From Pseudomonas fluorescens (GTDB lineage Bacteria; Pseudomonadota; Gammaproteobacteria; Pseudomonadales; Pseudomonadaceae), in NCBI RefSeq assembly GCF_040448305.1, contig NZ_CP148752.1:2108001-2172000 (forward strand): a stretch of DNA of 64,000 bases. Direction: 5' to 3'. A program made the translations under genes and the position numbers. Position 1 is the first letter of the stretch; the number at the start of each line of letters is the position of its first letter. This document shows positions 9,621 to 19,105 of the stretch, piece by piece. The notes beneath the pieces were generated by a model. It had not been told where the DNA came from. It saw nothing but the letters and a program-made list of their open reading frames with translations, and made no database searches.

Positions 9621-11300
9621 TTAGACGTTGCCGATCATCGGTAGGTTGAGGCCTTGTTCCTTGGCGCAGTCGATCGCGATCTGGTAACCCGCATCGGCGT
9701 GACGCATGACACCGGTGGCCGGGTCGTTGTGCAGCACGCGAGCGATACGCTCGTCCGCTTCGTCAGTGCCGTCGCAGACAATCACCATGCCCGAGTGCTG
9801 GGAGAAGCCCATGCCGACGCCACCACCGTGGTGCAGGGACACCCAGGTCGCGCCGCTCGCGGTGTTGAGCAGAGCGTTGAGCAGTGGCCAGTCGGAGACG
9901 GCGTCGGAACCGTCCTGCATCGATTCGGTTTCGCGGTTAGGGCTGGCCACCGAACCGGAGTCCAGGTGGTCGCGACCGATCACGATGGGCGCGGACAATT
10001 CGCCGCTGCGCACCATTTCGTTGAACGCCAGACCGAGCTTGGCGCGCAGGCCCAGGCCAACCCAGCAGATACGGGCCGGCAGACCCTGGAAGCTGATGCG
10101 TTCGCGGGCCATGTCCAGCCAGTTGTGCAGGTGGGCGTCGTCCGGGATCAGCTCCTTGACCTTGGCGTCGGTCTTGTAGATGTCTTCAGCGTTGCCCGAC
10201 AGTGCAGCCCAGCGGAACGGGCCGATGCCACGGCAGAACAGCGGACGGATGTAGGCCGGTACGAAGCCCGGGAAGTCGAATGCGTTTTCCACGCCTTCTT
10301 CTTGTGCCATCTGACGGATGTTGTTGCCGTAGTCGAAGGTCGGTACGCCCATTTTCTGGAAGTCCAGCATCGCTTTGACGTGCACGGCCATCGATTGCTT
10401 GGCGGCCTTGATCACAGCGGCAGGTTCAGTCTTGGCGCGAGCGCGGTACTGGTCCCAGGTCCAGCCGGCCGGCAGGTAGCCGTTGAGCGGGTCGTGGGCG
10501 CTGGTCTGGTCGGTGACCATGTCCGGGCGCACGCCGCGACGGACCAGCTCCGGCAGGATTTCAGCGGCGTTACCCAGCAGCGCGATGGAAATCGCCTTGC
10601 CTTCTTTGGTGTATTTGTCGATGCGGGCCAGCGCGTCGTCGAGGTCGGTGGCTTGTTCATCGACGTAGCGGCTGTTCAGGCGGAAGTCGATGCGGCTCTG
10701 CTGGCATTCGATGTTCAGCGAGCACGCGCCGGCCAGGGTTGCAGCCAGTGGCTGAGCGCCGCCCATGCCGCCCAGGCCTGCGGTCAGTACCCACTTGCCT
10801 TTCAGGTCATCGTTGTAGTGCTGGCGACCGGCTTCGACGAAGGTTTCGTAGGTGCCCTGAACGATGCCCTGGCTGCCGATGTAGATCCAGCTGCCGGCGG
10901 TCATCTGGCCGTACATGGCCAGGCCTTTGGCGTCGAGTTCGTTGAAGTGCTCCCAGCTCGCCCAGTGCGGTACCAGGTTGGAGTTGGCGATCAGTACGCG
11001 CGGGGCGTTGCTGTGGGTCTTGAACACGCCGACCGGCTTGCCGGATTGCACCAGCAGGGTCTCGTCGTCGTTCAGGTTGGTCAGGCTTTCGACGATCTTG
11101 TCGTAGCATTCCCAGTTACGTGCCGCGCGACCGATGCCACCGTAAACCACCAGTTCTTTAGGGTTCTCGGCGACTTCCGGGTCGAGGTTGTTCATCAGCA
11201 TGCGCAGCGGCGCTTCAGTCAGCCAGCTCTTGGCGGTCAGCTTGTTACCGCGGGCAGAGTGGATTTCGACATCACGCAGGCGAGTGGTCTTGGTGGTCAT
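9621..11300 (-). CDS. hutU: Urocanate hydratase (urocanase)
   Basis: 559 aa, full length. Converts urocanate to 4-imidazolone-5-propanoate using tightly bound NAD. Seen: the NAD-binding run TAGLGGMGGAQPLAATLAG at about 172-190, the YGNNIRQMAQ and FCRGIGPFRWAALSG blocks, and ARICWVGLG with the catalytic cysteine near 410. It is first in the minus-strand series. No hutH or hutI lies beside it, so the rest of histidine degradation is elsewhere or this is a second copy. Preceded by a sigma-54 promoter and a HutC-like operator. Confidence 0.96.
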   Translation of the reverse strand: MTTKTTRLRDVEIHSARGNKLTAKSWLTEAPLRMLMNNLDPEVAENPKELVVYGGIGRAARNWECYDKIVESLTNLNDDETLLVQSGKPVGVFKTHSNAPRVLIANSNLVPHWASWEHFNELDAKGLAMYGQMTAGSWIYIGSQGIVQGTYETFVEAGRQHYNDDLKGKWVLTAGLGGMGGAQPLAATLAGACSLNIECQQSRIDFRLNSRYVDEQATDLDDALARIDKYTKEGKAISIALLGNAAEILPELVRRGVRPDMVTDQTSAHDPLNGYLPAGWTWDQYRARAKTEPAAVIKAAKQSMAVHVKAMLDFQKMGVPTFDYGNNIRQMAQEEGVENAFDFPGFVPAYIRPLFCRGIGPFRWAALSGNAEDIYKTDAKVKELIPDDAHLHNWLDMARERISFQGLPARICWVGLGLRAKLGLAFNEMVRSGELSAPIVIGRDHLDSGSVASPNRETESMQDGSDAVSDWPLLNALLNTASGATWVSLHHGGGVGMGFSQHSGMVIVCDGTDEADERIARVLHNDPATGVMRHADAGYQIAIDCAKEQGLNLPMIGNV

Positions 11301-11372
11301 GGTTATCTCCTCATTCAGTGGTGAGCGGGGTGGTAGTCACGCTTATGATGTCTGTATGATCTTATACCAACC

Positions 11373-11382
11373 TGTATGTACA
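11373..11382. promoter_or_regulatory. Probable HutC operator upstream of hutU
   Basis: Palindrome-like TGTATGTACA at 11373-11382, with a related half-site TGTATGAT...TATACC about 20 bp nearer hutU (11353-11367). Tandem TGTAT/TACA sequences are the usual target of HutC-type GntR repressors. It covers the expected start point of the sigma-54 promoter, so a repressor bound here would block initiation. Confidence 0.6.
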
Positions 11383-11387
11383 AGTGA

Positions 11388-11406
11388 ATGCAAGTGAAGG
11401 GCCAAA
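11388..11406 (-). promoter_or_regulatory. Sigma-54 (-24/-12) promoter for hutU
   Basis: Read on the minus strand: TTTGGCCCTTCACTTGCAT. The invariant GG (11403-11402) and GC (11391-11390) are separated by exactly 10 bases as RpoN requires. Transcription would start near 11378, about 78 bp before the hutU ATG. The remainder of the 391-bp gap to hutC is AT-rich and probably holds an activator site (NtrC or CbrB type); I cannot define it. Confidence 0.68.
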
Positions 11407-11691
11407 TGCGCCTGATGAAAGCCGAATAAAAATTCTAAAATAGATAAAATAGTTTTAAATCAAATAGTTAAAATTTATACGAAATTTGTGAGCAGGGCGG
11501 GATGGACGAAAATGTTGTTGCAACTTTTCGATTGGTAGTCACGATAGTTGTGCGTTATGTAACACTTTTTCGCGCTCGGCTTGAGGAGTGTCACCATTCT
11601 GCCAATTGGGTCGGCACGGGTAACAGCTTCAGAGGGATGGCTAGGGGGAGATGTCTATCGAGCGGCAGGCGGGGGCCGCTCGACCTGTGAG

Positions 11692-12444
11692 TCAGTTGCC
11701 GAACTTGCCTTCGAGGCGATAGCGCGAACCTGGGTAAACCAGGCGTGCGCAACCCACTTGACCCATTGCCGCCCATGTGCGGCGGCGAATCAGCAGGCAC
11801 GGTTCATAGCGTTTGATTTGCAGAAGTTTGCATTCAGCAGATTTGGCGTGGATCGACTCGACCACGTGCTCGCCTTCGGTCAGTGGGGCCAGTTGAATCA
11901 GATAGGCGTAAGGCGTGACCTTGGTAAAGTCCTGCTGCAGATAGGCGGGTGCGACCTCGGCATTGACGAAGCGCTCTTCGATCTGCACCGGCACATCATT
12001 TTCGTGATGCACGACAACCGAATGGAACAAGCGCTTGACCCCCTCGAGGGGAAAGGGCATCGAAGCTCGCGCCCGTTCAGGCATCTCCTCAAGCACGACA
12101 ACTTCACAGCGATGCTCATGACCTCGGGCCGCTATCTCTTCCGCGATGTTGTGGATCTCGAACAGCGCCGCATGGCCTTTTGGTTCGGCTACAAAAGTGC
12201 CTACACCCTGCATGCGCACCAGACAACCCTCAATGGTCAGTTCTCGTAGCGCCCGGTTGATGGTCATGCGACTCACGCCGAGCAAATTCAGGAGTTCACT
12301 TTCAGAGGGCAGTTTGGAATTGGGTAGCCACGCACCGGAGCGAATCTTCTGCATGATGATTTGCTTGACCCGTGCATATAGCGGGGAGGGGCTTTCGAGC
12401 GAAAAGGACTCGAGGGACGCATTATCCTCAATAGGTTTGGACAC
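11692..12444 (-). CDS. hutC: GntR/HutC-family repressor of histidine utilisation
   Basis: 250 aa from a GTG at 12444 (SKPIEDNAS), chosen because GGGA lies 6 bases upstream; the frame continues open upstream without homology. Winged HTH at about 25-90 (SESELLNLLGVSRMTINRAL) and a UTRA effector domain from about 105 to the end (LYPGSRYRLEG close). HutC proteins repress hut genes and are released by urocanate. It precedes hutU on the same strand with its own 391-bp regulatory gap. Confidence 0.87.
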   Translation of the reverse strand: MSKPIEDNASLESFSLESPSPLYARVKQIIMQKIRSGAWLPNSKLPSESELLNLLGVSRMTINRALRELTIEGCLVRMQGVGTFVAEPKGHAALFEIHNIAEEIAARGHEHRCEVVVLEEMPERARASMPFPLEGVKRLFHSVVVHHENDVPVQIEERFVNAEVAPAYLQQDFTKVTPYAYLIQLAPLTEGEHVVESIHAKSAECKLLQIKRYEPCLLIRRRTWAAMGQVGCARLVYPGSRYRLEGKFGN

Positions 12445-12720
12445 AGTAATTCCCAATGTAAAAATGAATTGCACCGATAGGCCAGGAACGAAGTTTACTC
12501 TGCAGTCAAGGATACGCCTATGCATGCAATGCATCGACGGGGTAAGGGGGCGCTGTTCTAAACCACTTGAGAGCGGCCTGCCGCCAATACTGGAATCCCG
12601 GAAGTCCAACCAGGTTGAGGCGGGGTGATGGGCAATTAACTCAAGATGTACATGGCTCTTGAGCAAGCGCTGTTAGCCCGGTCGCAACATGGATTCAGTG
12701 TGAAGGGCCGCTTCTGGCCG

Positions 12721-12877
12721 AGGCTGTGTAAAAACGTTTTTGAGCGCGACAGGTACTCAAAATCGGACTGGAAATCGCGTTTCTACGCGAAATCCACATC
12801 TGCTGACGTGCCGATAAATTTCAGATTTAACGTAGATGCGCATACTTCAATTTTGGTGAAGCGTTTTTACACACTCT
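12721..12877. repeat. MITE-like element, family A, copy 2
   Basis: 157 bp with ends AGGCTGTGTAAAAACG (12721-12736) and CGTTTTTACACACTCT (12862-12877). About 145 bp are identical, inverted, to the left part of the composite at 34841. The open frame across it (12646-12900) is incidental. The rest of the 12445-13252 gap shows no gene. Confidence 0.75.
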
Positions 12878-13252
12878 GGGCCGGTATCTGCCAACCGTAA
12901 GTCATCAGTTTAGGCGCGCAGACGACAGCACTGAGGTTCGTCTCTAAGGCCGACTCACTGCAATTCCACCATCACGCCACTGGCAGTGGCGAGCACTTAG
13001 GGGTCGATATCTGACATACCTTGATGATCCCTGACGCCGACAATCGGGTGCATTGCTGACACCTTTGACGCGGCGCGGAGATCGACATGGCTATCAGTGT
13101 TTTGACTTATTCAAGATTGGAATCGGCCCCTCCAGTTCCCATACCTTCGCCCCTCTGCGTACAGGGGCTCTGTTTGTCGAGGCCTTGCGCGCACGGTTGG
13201 CGTTCAGCTCCATCGAGTGCTGAATGACCTTGACCAAAGGGGAGGGCGGGAA

Positions 13253-14275
13253 ATGCTACAACTGACCGAATCTGGCCGACCACAACCGCCGGTGCTGCAT
13301 ATTGGTTTCTGGTTGATGGAAGCCTTCGATTTTTATGCCCTGGCCAGTGCGCTGGAGCCATTACGCCTGGCCAATCAGTTAACGGGCCGCTGTGTTTGCC
13401 AGTGGCAAATTCTTAGCCTGGGTGGATGCCAACTGAAGGCCAGCAACGGAATTTCCACCGCCACTGCGTCGCTGGAACAGTCACAAACGCTTGATGTGCT
13501 AATCCTCTGTGGCGACGACACTCCGCATCTTCGGACGGATCATCCAGAGCTTCACGCGCAGCTGACCCACTGGGCCGCGCAACCGATTGGCCTGGGAGCA
13601 TTGGGCAACGCGGGTTGGCTGCTGGCGCAGATTGGTGCCCTGGATGGATTCCGCTGCAGCTTGCCGGAGCCTGCCTCATCGTTGGCGCTTGCTACATACA
13701 GCGGGTTGACGCCGGTAGCCGCACCGTTCTGTGTCGACCGCCAGCGCCTGACCTGCGTCGGCCCGCAGGCCGCTCAAGGATTGATGCACGAACTCCTCGC
13801 CCGGACCCACGGTCGTGGTTTGATACTGCGGATGGAAAAACATGCAGCACGCCAGGCCCGGCCGTTACTGCCCCTGCATGACGCGCCGGCGAAGCTGCAG
13901 GCAACACTGGCATTAATGAGCGAGCACTTGAGCCCAGCGCTGGGTATCGACGAACTGGTCGAGACTATGGGGATCTCCCGGCGACATCTCGAACGGCTGT
14001 TCAAACGCAGTTTGGGTTGCTCACCTTCTCGACACTACCTGGACTTGCGACTGCAACATGCGCGTCAGCTGTTGCGCTCCGGTGAACGGTCCCTGTTGGG
14101 TGTCGCTCGGGAGTGCGGATTCGTTTCGCTGCAACATTTCTATCGCTGTTATCGCCAATACTTCGGTGCCCACCCTCGCGAGCATTTGGCCGCGAACATG
14201 CTCACGAAGGTGCAGAGTCAGTCGCCCTCTACGAATGCACCGCTCTCATCTCGAGCAAGCGCGTTCCCACACTGA
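13253..14275 (+). CDS. GlxA-type AraC-family regulator with DJ-1-like N-terminal domain
   Basis: 340 aa from ATG 13253, which has a strong ribosome site (GGGGAGGGCGGGAA) directly upstream; a GTG 36 bp earlier is possible. Residues about 18-190 are a class I amidotransferase-like sensor; residues about 235-335 carry two AraC HTH motifs (GIDELVETMGISRRHLERLF and LLGVARECGFVS). It lies immediately before the creatinase gene, so it is likely its activator in response to creatine or a breakdown product (inference). Confidence 0.87.
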   Translation: MLQLTESGRPQPPVLHIGFWLMEAFDFYALASALEPLRLANQLTGRCVCQWQILSLGGCQLKASNGISTATASLEQSQTLDVLILCGDDTPHLRTDHPELHAQLTHWAAQPIGLGALGNAGWLLAQIGALDGFRCSLPEPASSLALATYSGLTPVAAPFCVDRQRLTCVGPQAAQGLMHELLARTHGRGLILRMEKHAARQARPLLPLHDAPAKLQATLALMSEHLSPALGIDELVETMGISRRHLERLFKRSLGCSPSRHYLDLRLQHARQLLRSGERSLLGVARECGFVSLQHFYRCYRQYFGAHPREHLAANMLTKVQSQSPSTNAPLSSRASAFPH

Positions 14276-14504
14276 TCGTGTCAGCCTTTTCCAATGCCCC
14301 CTTCAAGTGGCTTTTCTCGCGCTTGCCGGGGGCATTTTGGTTTCTGCATGAGGGCGTTGAACGGGCGCTGCCGGAAATAGCGGATATGACCAACTACAGG
14401 TCGGATTCGCGCAAAAAAACTCAGTTTGCATCTGTTCGAATGACATTCAGCGGCCCGCCAGATTGGCGCCTTCTGTAGCTCAATCAATGACAAGGATAAA
14501 TGAC

Positions 14505-15716
14505 ATGCAAATGCCGAAAACCATCCAGATCAAGAACGGCGAAAAAGTGAGCCCGACGTTCTCTGCTCAGGAATACGCTAACCGCCAGGCCAAATTGCGG
14601 GCTTATCTCGCTCAGAACAATATCGACGCGGCAGTCTTCACGTCCTATCACAACATAAATTACTACAGCGATTTCCTGTATTGCTCTTTCGGCCGTCAGT
14701 ACGCACTGGTCGTGACCCAGGACACGGCCGTAACCATCAGCGCCAACATCGATGGCGGTCAGCCATGGCGCCGTACTGTAGGCACTGAAAACATCGTCTA
14801 TACCGACTGGCAGCGCGATAACTACTTCGTCGCGATCCAGCAAGCCTTGCCCAAAGCCGGGCGCATCGGCATTGAGTTCGACCATCTGAACTTGCTCAAC
14901 CGCGACAAACTCGCCAGCCGCTATCCGCAGGCTGAACTGGTCGATATCGCCGCACCGTGCATGCGGATGCGAATGATCAAGTCCGCCGAAGAACACGCGA
15001 TCATCCGTCATGGTGCACGGGTGGCGGATATTGGTGGTGCCGCCATCATCGAAGCCTTGCGTGACCAAGTTCCAGAGTATGAGGTAGCCCTGCATGCCAC
15101 CCAGGCAATGGTGCGCGAAATAGCCCGAACCTTCCCGGATTCCGAGCTGATGGACACGTGGACCTGGTTCCAGTCCGGCATCAATACCGATGGCGCCCAT
15201 AACCCGGTAACGTCGCGAAAGGTCAACAAAGGTGACATCCTCAGCCTCAATTGTTTCCCGATGATCGCCGGTTACTACACTGCACTTGAGCGCACATTAT
15301 TCCTGGACCACTGCTCCGACGAGCATCTGCGGTTGTGGGAAGTTAACGTCAAGGTGCACGAGGCCGGTCTGAAACTGATCAAACCGGGTATGCGTTGCTG
15401 CGACATCGCGTTGCAATTGAACGAGATCTTCCTTGAACACGATCTGTTGCAATACCGCACCTTCGGCTACGGGCACTCCTTCGGAACGCTGAGCCACTAC
15501 TACGGACGTGAAGCCGGACTGGAACTGCGCGAAGACATCGACACCGTACTGGAACCGGGGATGGTGGTTTCAATTGAACCCATGATCATGCTGCCCGAAG
15601 GTCTTCCGGGTGCCGGTGGTTATCGTGAACACGACATCCTGATCGTCAACGAACAGGGTGGAGAAAACATCACAAAATTCCCATACGGCCCTGAACACAA
15701 CATCATCAAAAAGTAA
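14505..15716 (+). CDS. Creatinase (creatine amidinohydrolase)
   Basis: 403 aa, the exact length of the well-studied Pseudomonas putida enzyme, and nearly identical to my recollection of it through the N-terminal region, FGYGHSFGTLSHYYGRE and the C-terminal FPYGPEHNII. Hydrolyses creatine to sarcosine and urea in the cytoplasm. Pita-bread fold of peptidase M24 but without metal. The catalytic base falls exactly at His232 (NTDGAHNPV). Start ATG 14505 is supported by AAGGA 8 bases upstream. Flanked by a GlxA regulator and an MFS transporter, forming a compact creatine-use locus. Confidence 0.95.
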   Translation: MQMPKTIQIKNGEKVSPTFSAQEYANRQAKLRAYLAQNNIDAAVFTSYHNINYYSDFLYCSFGRQYALVVTQDTAVTISANIDGGQPWRRTVGTENIVYTDWQRDNYFVAIQQALPKAGRIGIEFDHLNLLNRDKLASRYPQAELVDIAAPCMRMRMIKSAEEHAIIRHGARVADIGGAAIIEALRDQVPEYEVALHATQAMVREIARTFPDSELMDTWTWFQSGINTDGAHNPVTSRKVNKGDILSLNCFPMIAGYYTALERTLFLDHCSDEHLRLWEVNVKVHEAGLKLIKPGMRCCDIALQLNEIFLEHDLLQYRTFGYGHSFGTLSHYYGREAGLELREDIDTVLEPGMVVSIEPMIMLPEGLPGAGGYREHDILIVNEQGGENITKFPYGPEHNIIKK

Positions 15717-15723
15717 AACCCGG

Positions 15724-15748
15724 CGCCGCACAGTGAACCTGTACGGCG
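15724..15748 (+). terminator. Rho-independent terminator after creatinase
   Basis: Ten-base arms CGCCGCACAG / CTGTACGGCG (one G-U-type mismatch) around loop TGAAC, followed by TTTTGATTT. It sits 8 bp after the creatinase stop and separates it from the MFS gene. Confidence 0.8.
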
Positions 15749-15942
15749 TTTTGATTTGATGAGTGGCAAAAAATCTTCCCGGCGGCTGAGATAAACCGGA
15801 AAAAAACAACGCATGCACGCCAAGAGCGCGCAGCATCTATTGACCCTTAACCCTGCCAAGTAAAACAATAGAGGGTATTTGTCATGTTCTTCGTCCCGAT
15901 CTCCAATCTTGATCACCGCACCTCTACTACCGGAGGTGCCAA

Positions 15943-17283
15943 ATGAGCACCCAAAGTGCAAGCCTGACACCGACCCTGGCCCAAAAACTTGAACAGACGT
16001 CCGAGCGCAAGGCCTTGCGGCGCGCAGCCAGTGCCAGTTTCATGGGTAACTTCGTCGAGTGGTTCGACTATGCGGCCTACGGCTATCTGGCCACCGTCAT
16101 CGCACTAACGTTCTTTCCGCAAACAGACAAGGCCACTGCACTGCTGGCGACCTTTGCGGTGTTCGCGCTGTCGTTTATTGTCCGACCGTTGGGAGGATTG
16201 GTTTGGGGGCACTTCGGTGACAAGTACGGACGGCGCAGTGCGTTGTCCTGGTCGATTTTGATCATGTCCATCTCGACCTTCTGCATCGGCATTCTGCCGA
16301 CCTACAACCATATCGGCCTGTGGGCACCGGCGTTGTTGTTGCTGATTCGCTTGTTCCAAGGCTTTTCCGCTTCGGGTGAATACGCCGGGGCATCGGCCTT
16401 TCTTGCCGAATATGCCCCCGAGGGTAAACGCGGTTTGTACACCAGCATCGTCCCGGCGAGCACGGCGGCTGGCTTGCTATTCGGTGCGGTGTTTGTCGCC
16501 GGACTGCATGCGTGGATGAGTGTCGAGGATCTGCACAGCTGGGGTTGGCGCTTGCCCTTTTTGTTAGCCGCGCCATTTGGCTTGGTGGGGCGCTATATCC
16601 GGATGAGTTTGCAGGACACGCCGAAATTCCTGGAGATGGAGAAACGCCTTGAAGCGAAGGAGTGCGCGACCCACGCTCCGGTTCGTGAGTTGCTGACCGT
16701 GCACCGACGCAGCGTGATGATCGGGATCGGCGTGACCTGCCTGAATGCCGTGGCGTTTTACCTGTTGCTCAGTTACATGCCGACCTACCTGTCCACTGAA
16801 ATGGGCATGAGCGAGAGTGATTCGTTCCTGGCGTCGACAGTGTCACTGGCGACCTACATCGGGCTGATCTTTCTGATGGGCAAGCTGTCGGATCGGTTCG
16901 GGCGCAAGGCCATGTTGCTGACGGCGTCGGTATTGTTCCTGGCGCTGACATTTCCATTGTTCGGGATGCTGGAGAGTCAACCGCTGATCGTGATTCTGAT
17001 GATTCAGATTGCGTTCGGCGCGATCCTGGCGATGAACGATGGCACCTTGCCGTGCTTCCTCGCCGAGATATTTCCCACCCGCGTACGCTTTAGTGGTTTT
17101 GCCTTCAGCTTCAACATCGCCAATGCGGTGTTCGGTGGCACCGCGCCGTTTATCGCGACTTGGCTGATTCAACTGACCGGCAACAAAATGGCCCCAGCCT
17201 GGTATCTACTGGCGGCAGCGGCGGTGGCATTGGTAGCCATGCTGGCGAGCCGGGAAACTGCGCATAAGGCGTTACAGGACTGA
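15943..17283 (+). CDS. MFS transporter, metabolite:H+ symporter (ProP-like)
   Basis: 446 aa with about 12 TM segments. N-terminal GNFVEWFDYAAYGYLA is the signature of the ProP/ShiA/KgtP group, and GHFGDKYGRRSAL and GKLSDRFGRKAML are the two MFS loop motifs. Substrates of the group are betaines, dicarboxylates or similar zwitterions. The position right after creatinase suggests creatine or sarcosine uptake (inference). An AGGAGG-like ribosome site (CCGGAGGTGCCAA) precedes the ATG. Confidence 0.88.
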   Translation: MSTQSASLTPTLAQKLEQTSERKALRRAASASFMGNFVEWFDYAAYGYLATVIALTFFPQTDKATALLATFAVFALSFIVRPLGGLVWGHFGDKYGRRSALSWSILIMSISTFCIGILPTYNHIGLWAPALLLLIRLFQGFSASGEYAGASAFLAEYAPEGKRGLYTSIVPASTAAGLLFGAVFVAGLHAWMSVEDLHSWGWRLPFLLAAPFGLVGRYIRMSLQDTPKFLEMEKRLEAKECATHAPVRELLTVHRRSVMIGIGVTCLNAVAFYLLLSYMPTYLSTEMGMSESDSFLASTVSLATYIGLIFLMGKLSDRFGRKAMLLTASVLFLALTFPLFGMLESQPLIVILMIQIAFGAILAMNDGTLPCFLAEIFPTRVRFSGFAFSFNIANAVFGGTAPFIATWLIQLTGNKMAPAWYLLAAAAVALVAMLASRETAHKALQD

Positions 17284-17310
17284 CCTTTCTTCTGCGACCT
17301 TAAGGGACGC

Positions 17311-17359
17311 CTTCGCGAGCAGGCTCGCTCCTACAATATGTGGGAGCGAGCTCGCGAAG
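17311..17359. repeat. REP-like palindrome
   Basis: Arms CTTCGCGAG and CTCGCGAAG with an inner GCTCGCTCCTACA/TGTGGGAGCGAGC pairing, the typical 'GCGAGCAGGCTCGCTCCTACA' Pseudomonas REP sequence. It lies between convergent genes and could also end transcription. Confidence 0.7.
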
Positions 17360-17401
17360 TGGCCATTCCAGCTGAAATCAATGTTGAACCCAACCTGCAA
17401 A

Positions 17402-18421
17402 TCAATGCAGGGCAGCCACTTGCTTACGCTCACCAATGGGCGATACACCGAAGAAACGGCTGTAGCATTTGGAGAAGTGTGCCGGGGAAACGAAGCCGCA
17501 GGCGAGGGCGATATCACGAACCTGGGATTCGCTGCGCAGCAGTAACTGTCGCGCCCGTGAAAGGCGCAGCTCCAGGTAATACTGACTCGGCGTGCGTTGC
17601 AGGTGCTTGTGAAACAGGCGCTCCAGTTGCCGCACCGATACCTCGTTCAATCGCGCGAGTTCCTCAAGCCCTACCGGCTCCTCAAGATTGGCTTCCATGA
17701 TCGCCACCATCTGGCTGAGCTTGGGCTGCGAAGTGCCCAGCTTTTGCCGCAATGGCACGCGCTGTTGCTCCTGGGCGCCACGTACCCGATCACACAACAG
17801 CAACTCGGCCGCATGGGCTGCGATGTCCCGACCTCCGGGTTCGCGGCTGATTAACTGCAGAGTCATGTCCATGGAGGCCACGCCACCGGAGCAGGTGTAG
17901 CGATCACGGTCGAGCTCGAACAGCTGGTTGGAAATAATGATCCCCGGGAAACGCTCCTTCAGCGCTTCGATGTCTTCCCAGTGAATCGTGCAGCGATAAC
18001 CCTTGAGCAAATCGGCGCGAGCCAACAAGTGGCTTCCAGTGCAAATCCCGCCCAGTGGCACCTGCTCATGTGCCAACTTGCGTAGCCAATTGAGCAATGG
18101 TCGGCTGCTGTGATTGGAGACGATCGGGTTTGATCCGACAACAAATAGCATGTCTAGCTTGGGTGCATCGGTAATGCTGTAGTCGGGCAGGATGCGCATG
18201 CCGTTGCTGGCGGTAACCGGCTCCAGGCTGGCAGCGATGATAACCGTGCGGAACATCGATTTGCGCGCAGCCAGATTGGCCATGCGCAGTGTTTCCACGG
18301 CGGATGCGAAGCCGATGGTGGTGAAGTTGGGGATGACCAGAAAACCTACGGTTTTCACCGGCCGTTGTTCATTCGCGTCACGTCCTGTGACGGGCTTCGC
18401 CGTCTGGAGTTTCGCCATCAT
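17402..18421 (-). CDS. GlxA-family AraC-type regulator (GbdR/CdhR-like)
   Basis: 339 aa. DJ-1-like sensor domain at about 22-190 (KTVGFLVIPNFTTIGFASAVE; GGICTGSHLLARADLL) and C-terminal AraC HTH pair at about 235-330 (GLEELARLNEVSVRQLERLF; VRDIALACGFVSPAHFSKCY). Proteins of this group activate glycine-betaine, carnitine, choline or arginine catabolism. It is convergent with the MFS gene and may act on the creatine/sarcosine locus or a distant one. Confidence 0.87.
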   Translation of the reverse strand: MMAKLQTAKPVTGRDANEQRPVKTVGFLVIPNFTTIGFASAVETLRMANLAARKSMFRTVIIAASLEPVTASNGMRILPDYSITDAPKLDMLFVVGSNPIVSNHSSRPLLNWLRKLAHEQVPLGGICTGSHLLARADLLKGYRCTIHWEDIEALKERFPGIIISNQLFELDRDRYTCSGGVASMDMTLQLISREPGGRDIAAHAAELLLCDRVRGAQEQQRVPLRQKLGTSQPKLSQMVAIMEANLEEPVGLEELARLNEVSVRQLERLFHKHLQRTPSQYYLELRLSRARQLLLRSESQVRDIALACGFVSPAHFSKCYSRFFGVSPIGERKQVAALH

Positions 18422-18647
18422 TACCGCTCCTCAACTACATCAGTGACGCGCTCTTTGACAAGCTGCCGACGGGGCAACGTCATCTCGTTTTTGTGATTGT
18501 TAACACTGCTAATGGGGTTACTGGATCTTACACCGAGTGCCCGGTTAATAGACCATGACAAGATGGATAATCCCCCCTCAGAGCAACGATCTGGAACCAC
18601 AGCGAGGCAGGCGGGCGAGTTTGTACCTGTCACGACTGACCGGAAAT

Positions 18648-18833
18648 GGCCGATTCTGTTGAAAAAGTCGGTCATCCAAAACGGCCTGATCATTGATCGG
18701 TGAAAACGCCTTTTTTGCACGCTGCTACGTGAAATCCGATCCCGGATGCCTTTGCCAAAAATAAAGATTTCAATCTCGGACGCGTACTTTTCTGATGCGC
18801 AAACCATGGCCGACTTTTTCAACAGAATCGGCC
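18648..18833. repeat. MITE-like element, family B, copy 1
   Basis: 186 bp with inverted ends of about 26 bp beginning GGCCGATTCTGTTGAAAAA. An inverted copy of the same length is at 21021. No gene inside. It follows the same dispersed palindrome type as family A. The rest of the 18422-19105 gap shows no gene. Confidence 0.78.
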
Positions 18834-19105
18834 GATCTCAGCCAGTCGTGTCCGGCAGCAGTCGACCCAGGAGGCCCCTACCTGACTCTCTCCAGATCGA
18901 GCACGATTCCCGAGCAATCCTGACAGAGAGGCCGCATGACCACCTGCCGCGCTACTTCGCTCCGCCCTAGGCGATTCAACCTAATCCGCGTTGCATCCGT
19001 TACTGTCAACCGTTTACCACCAGCTCCACGAAGAGCGGAGACGCTACTGACAGCCGGTCCGGTTCGCGGAGCCTTCAAAGCTCCACTGCGGGACTGACGG
19101 GGTGT

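Noticed and set aside
9654..11324. 556-codon open frame antisense to hutU
   Set aside because: It mirrors the codon bias of the highly GC-skewed hutU gene; its translation is low-complexity (V, G, H, Q rich) with no homology and no ribosome site.
12646..12900. 84-codon gene
   Set aside because: The frame lies mostly inside a MITE and reappears in the other copy at 34841; it reflects the repeat, not a protein.
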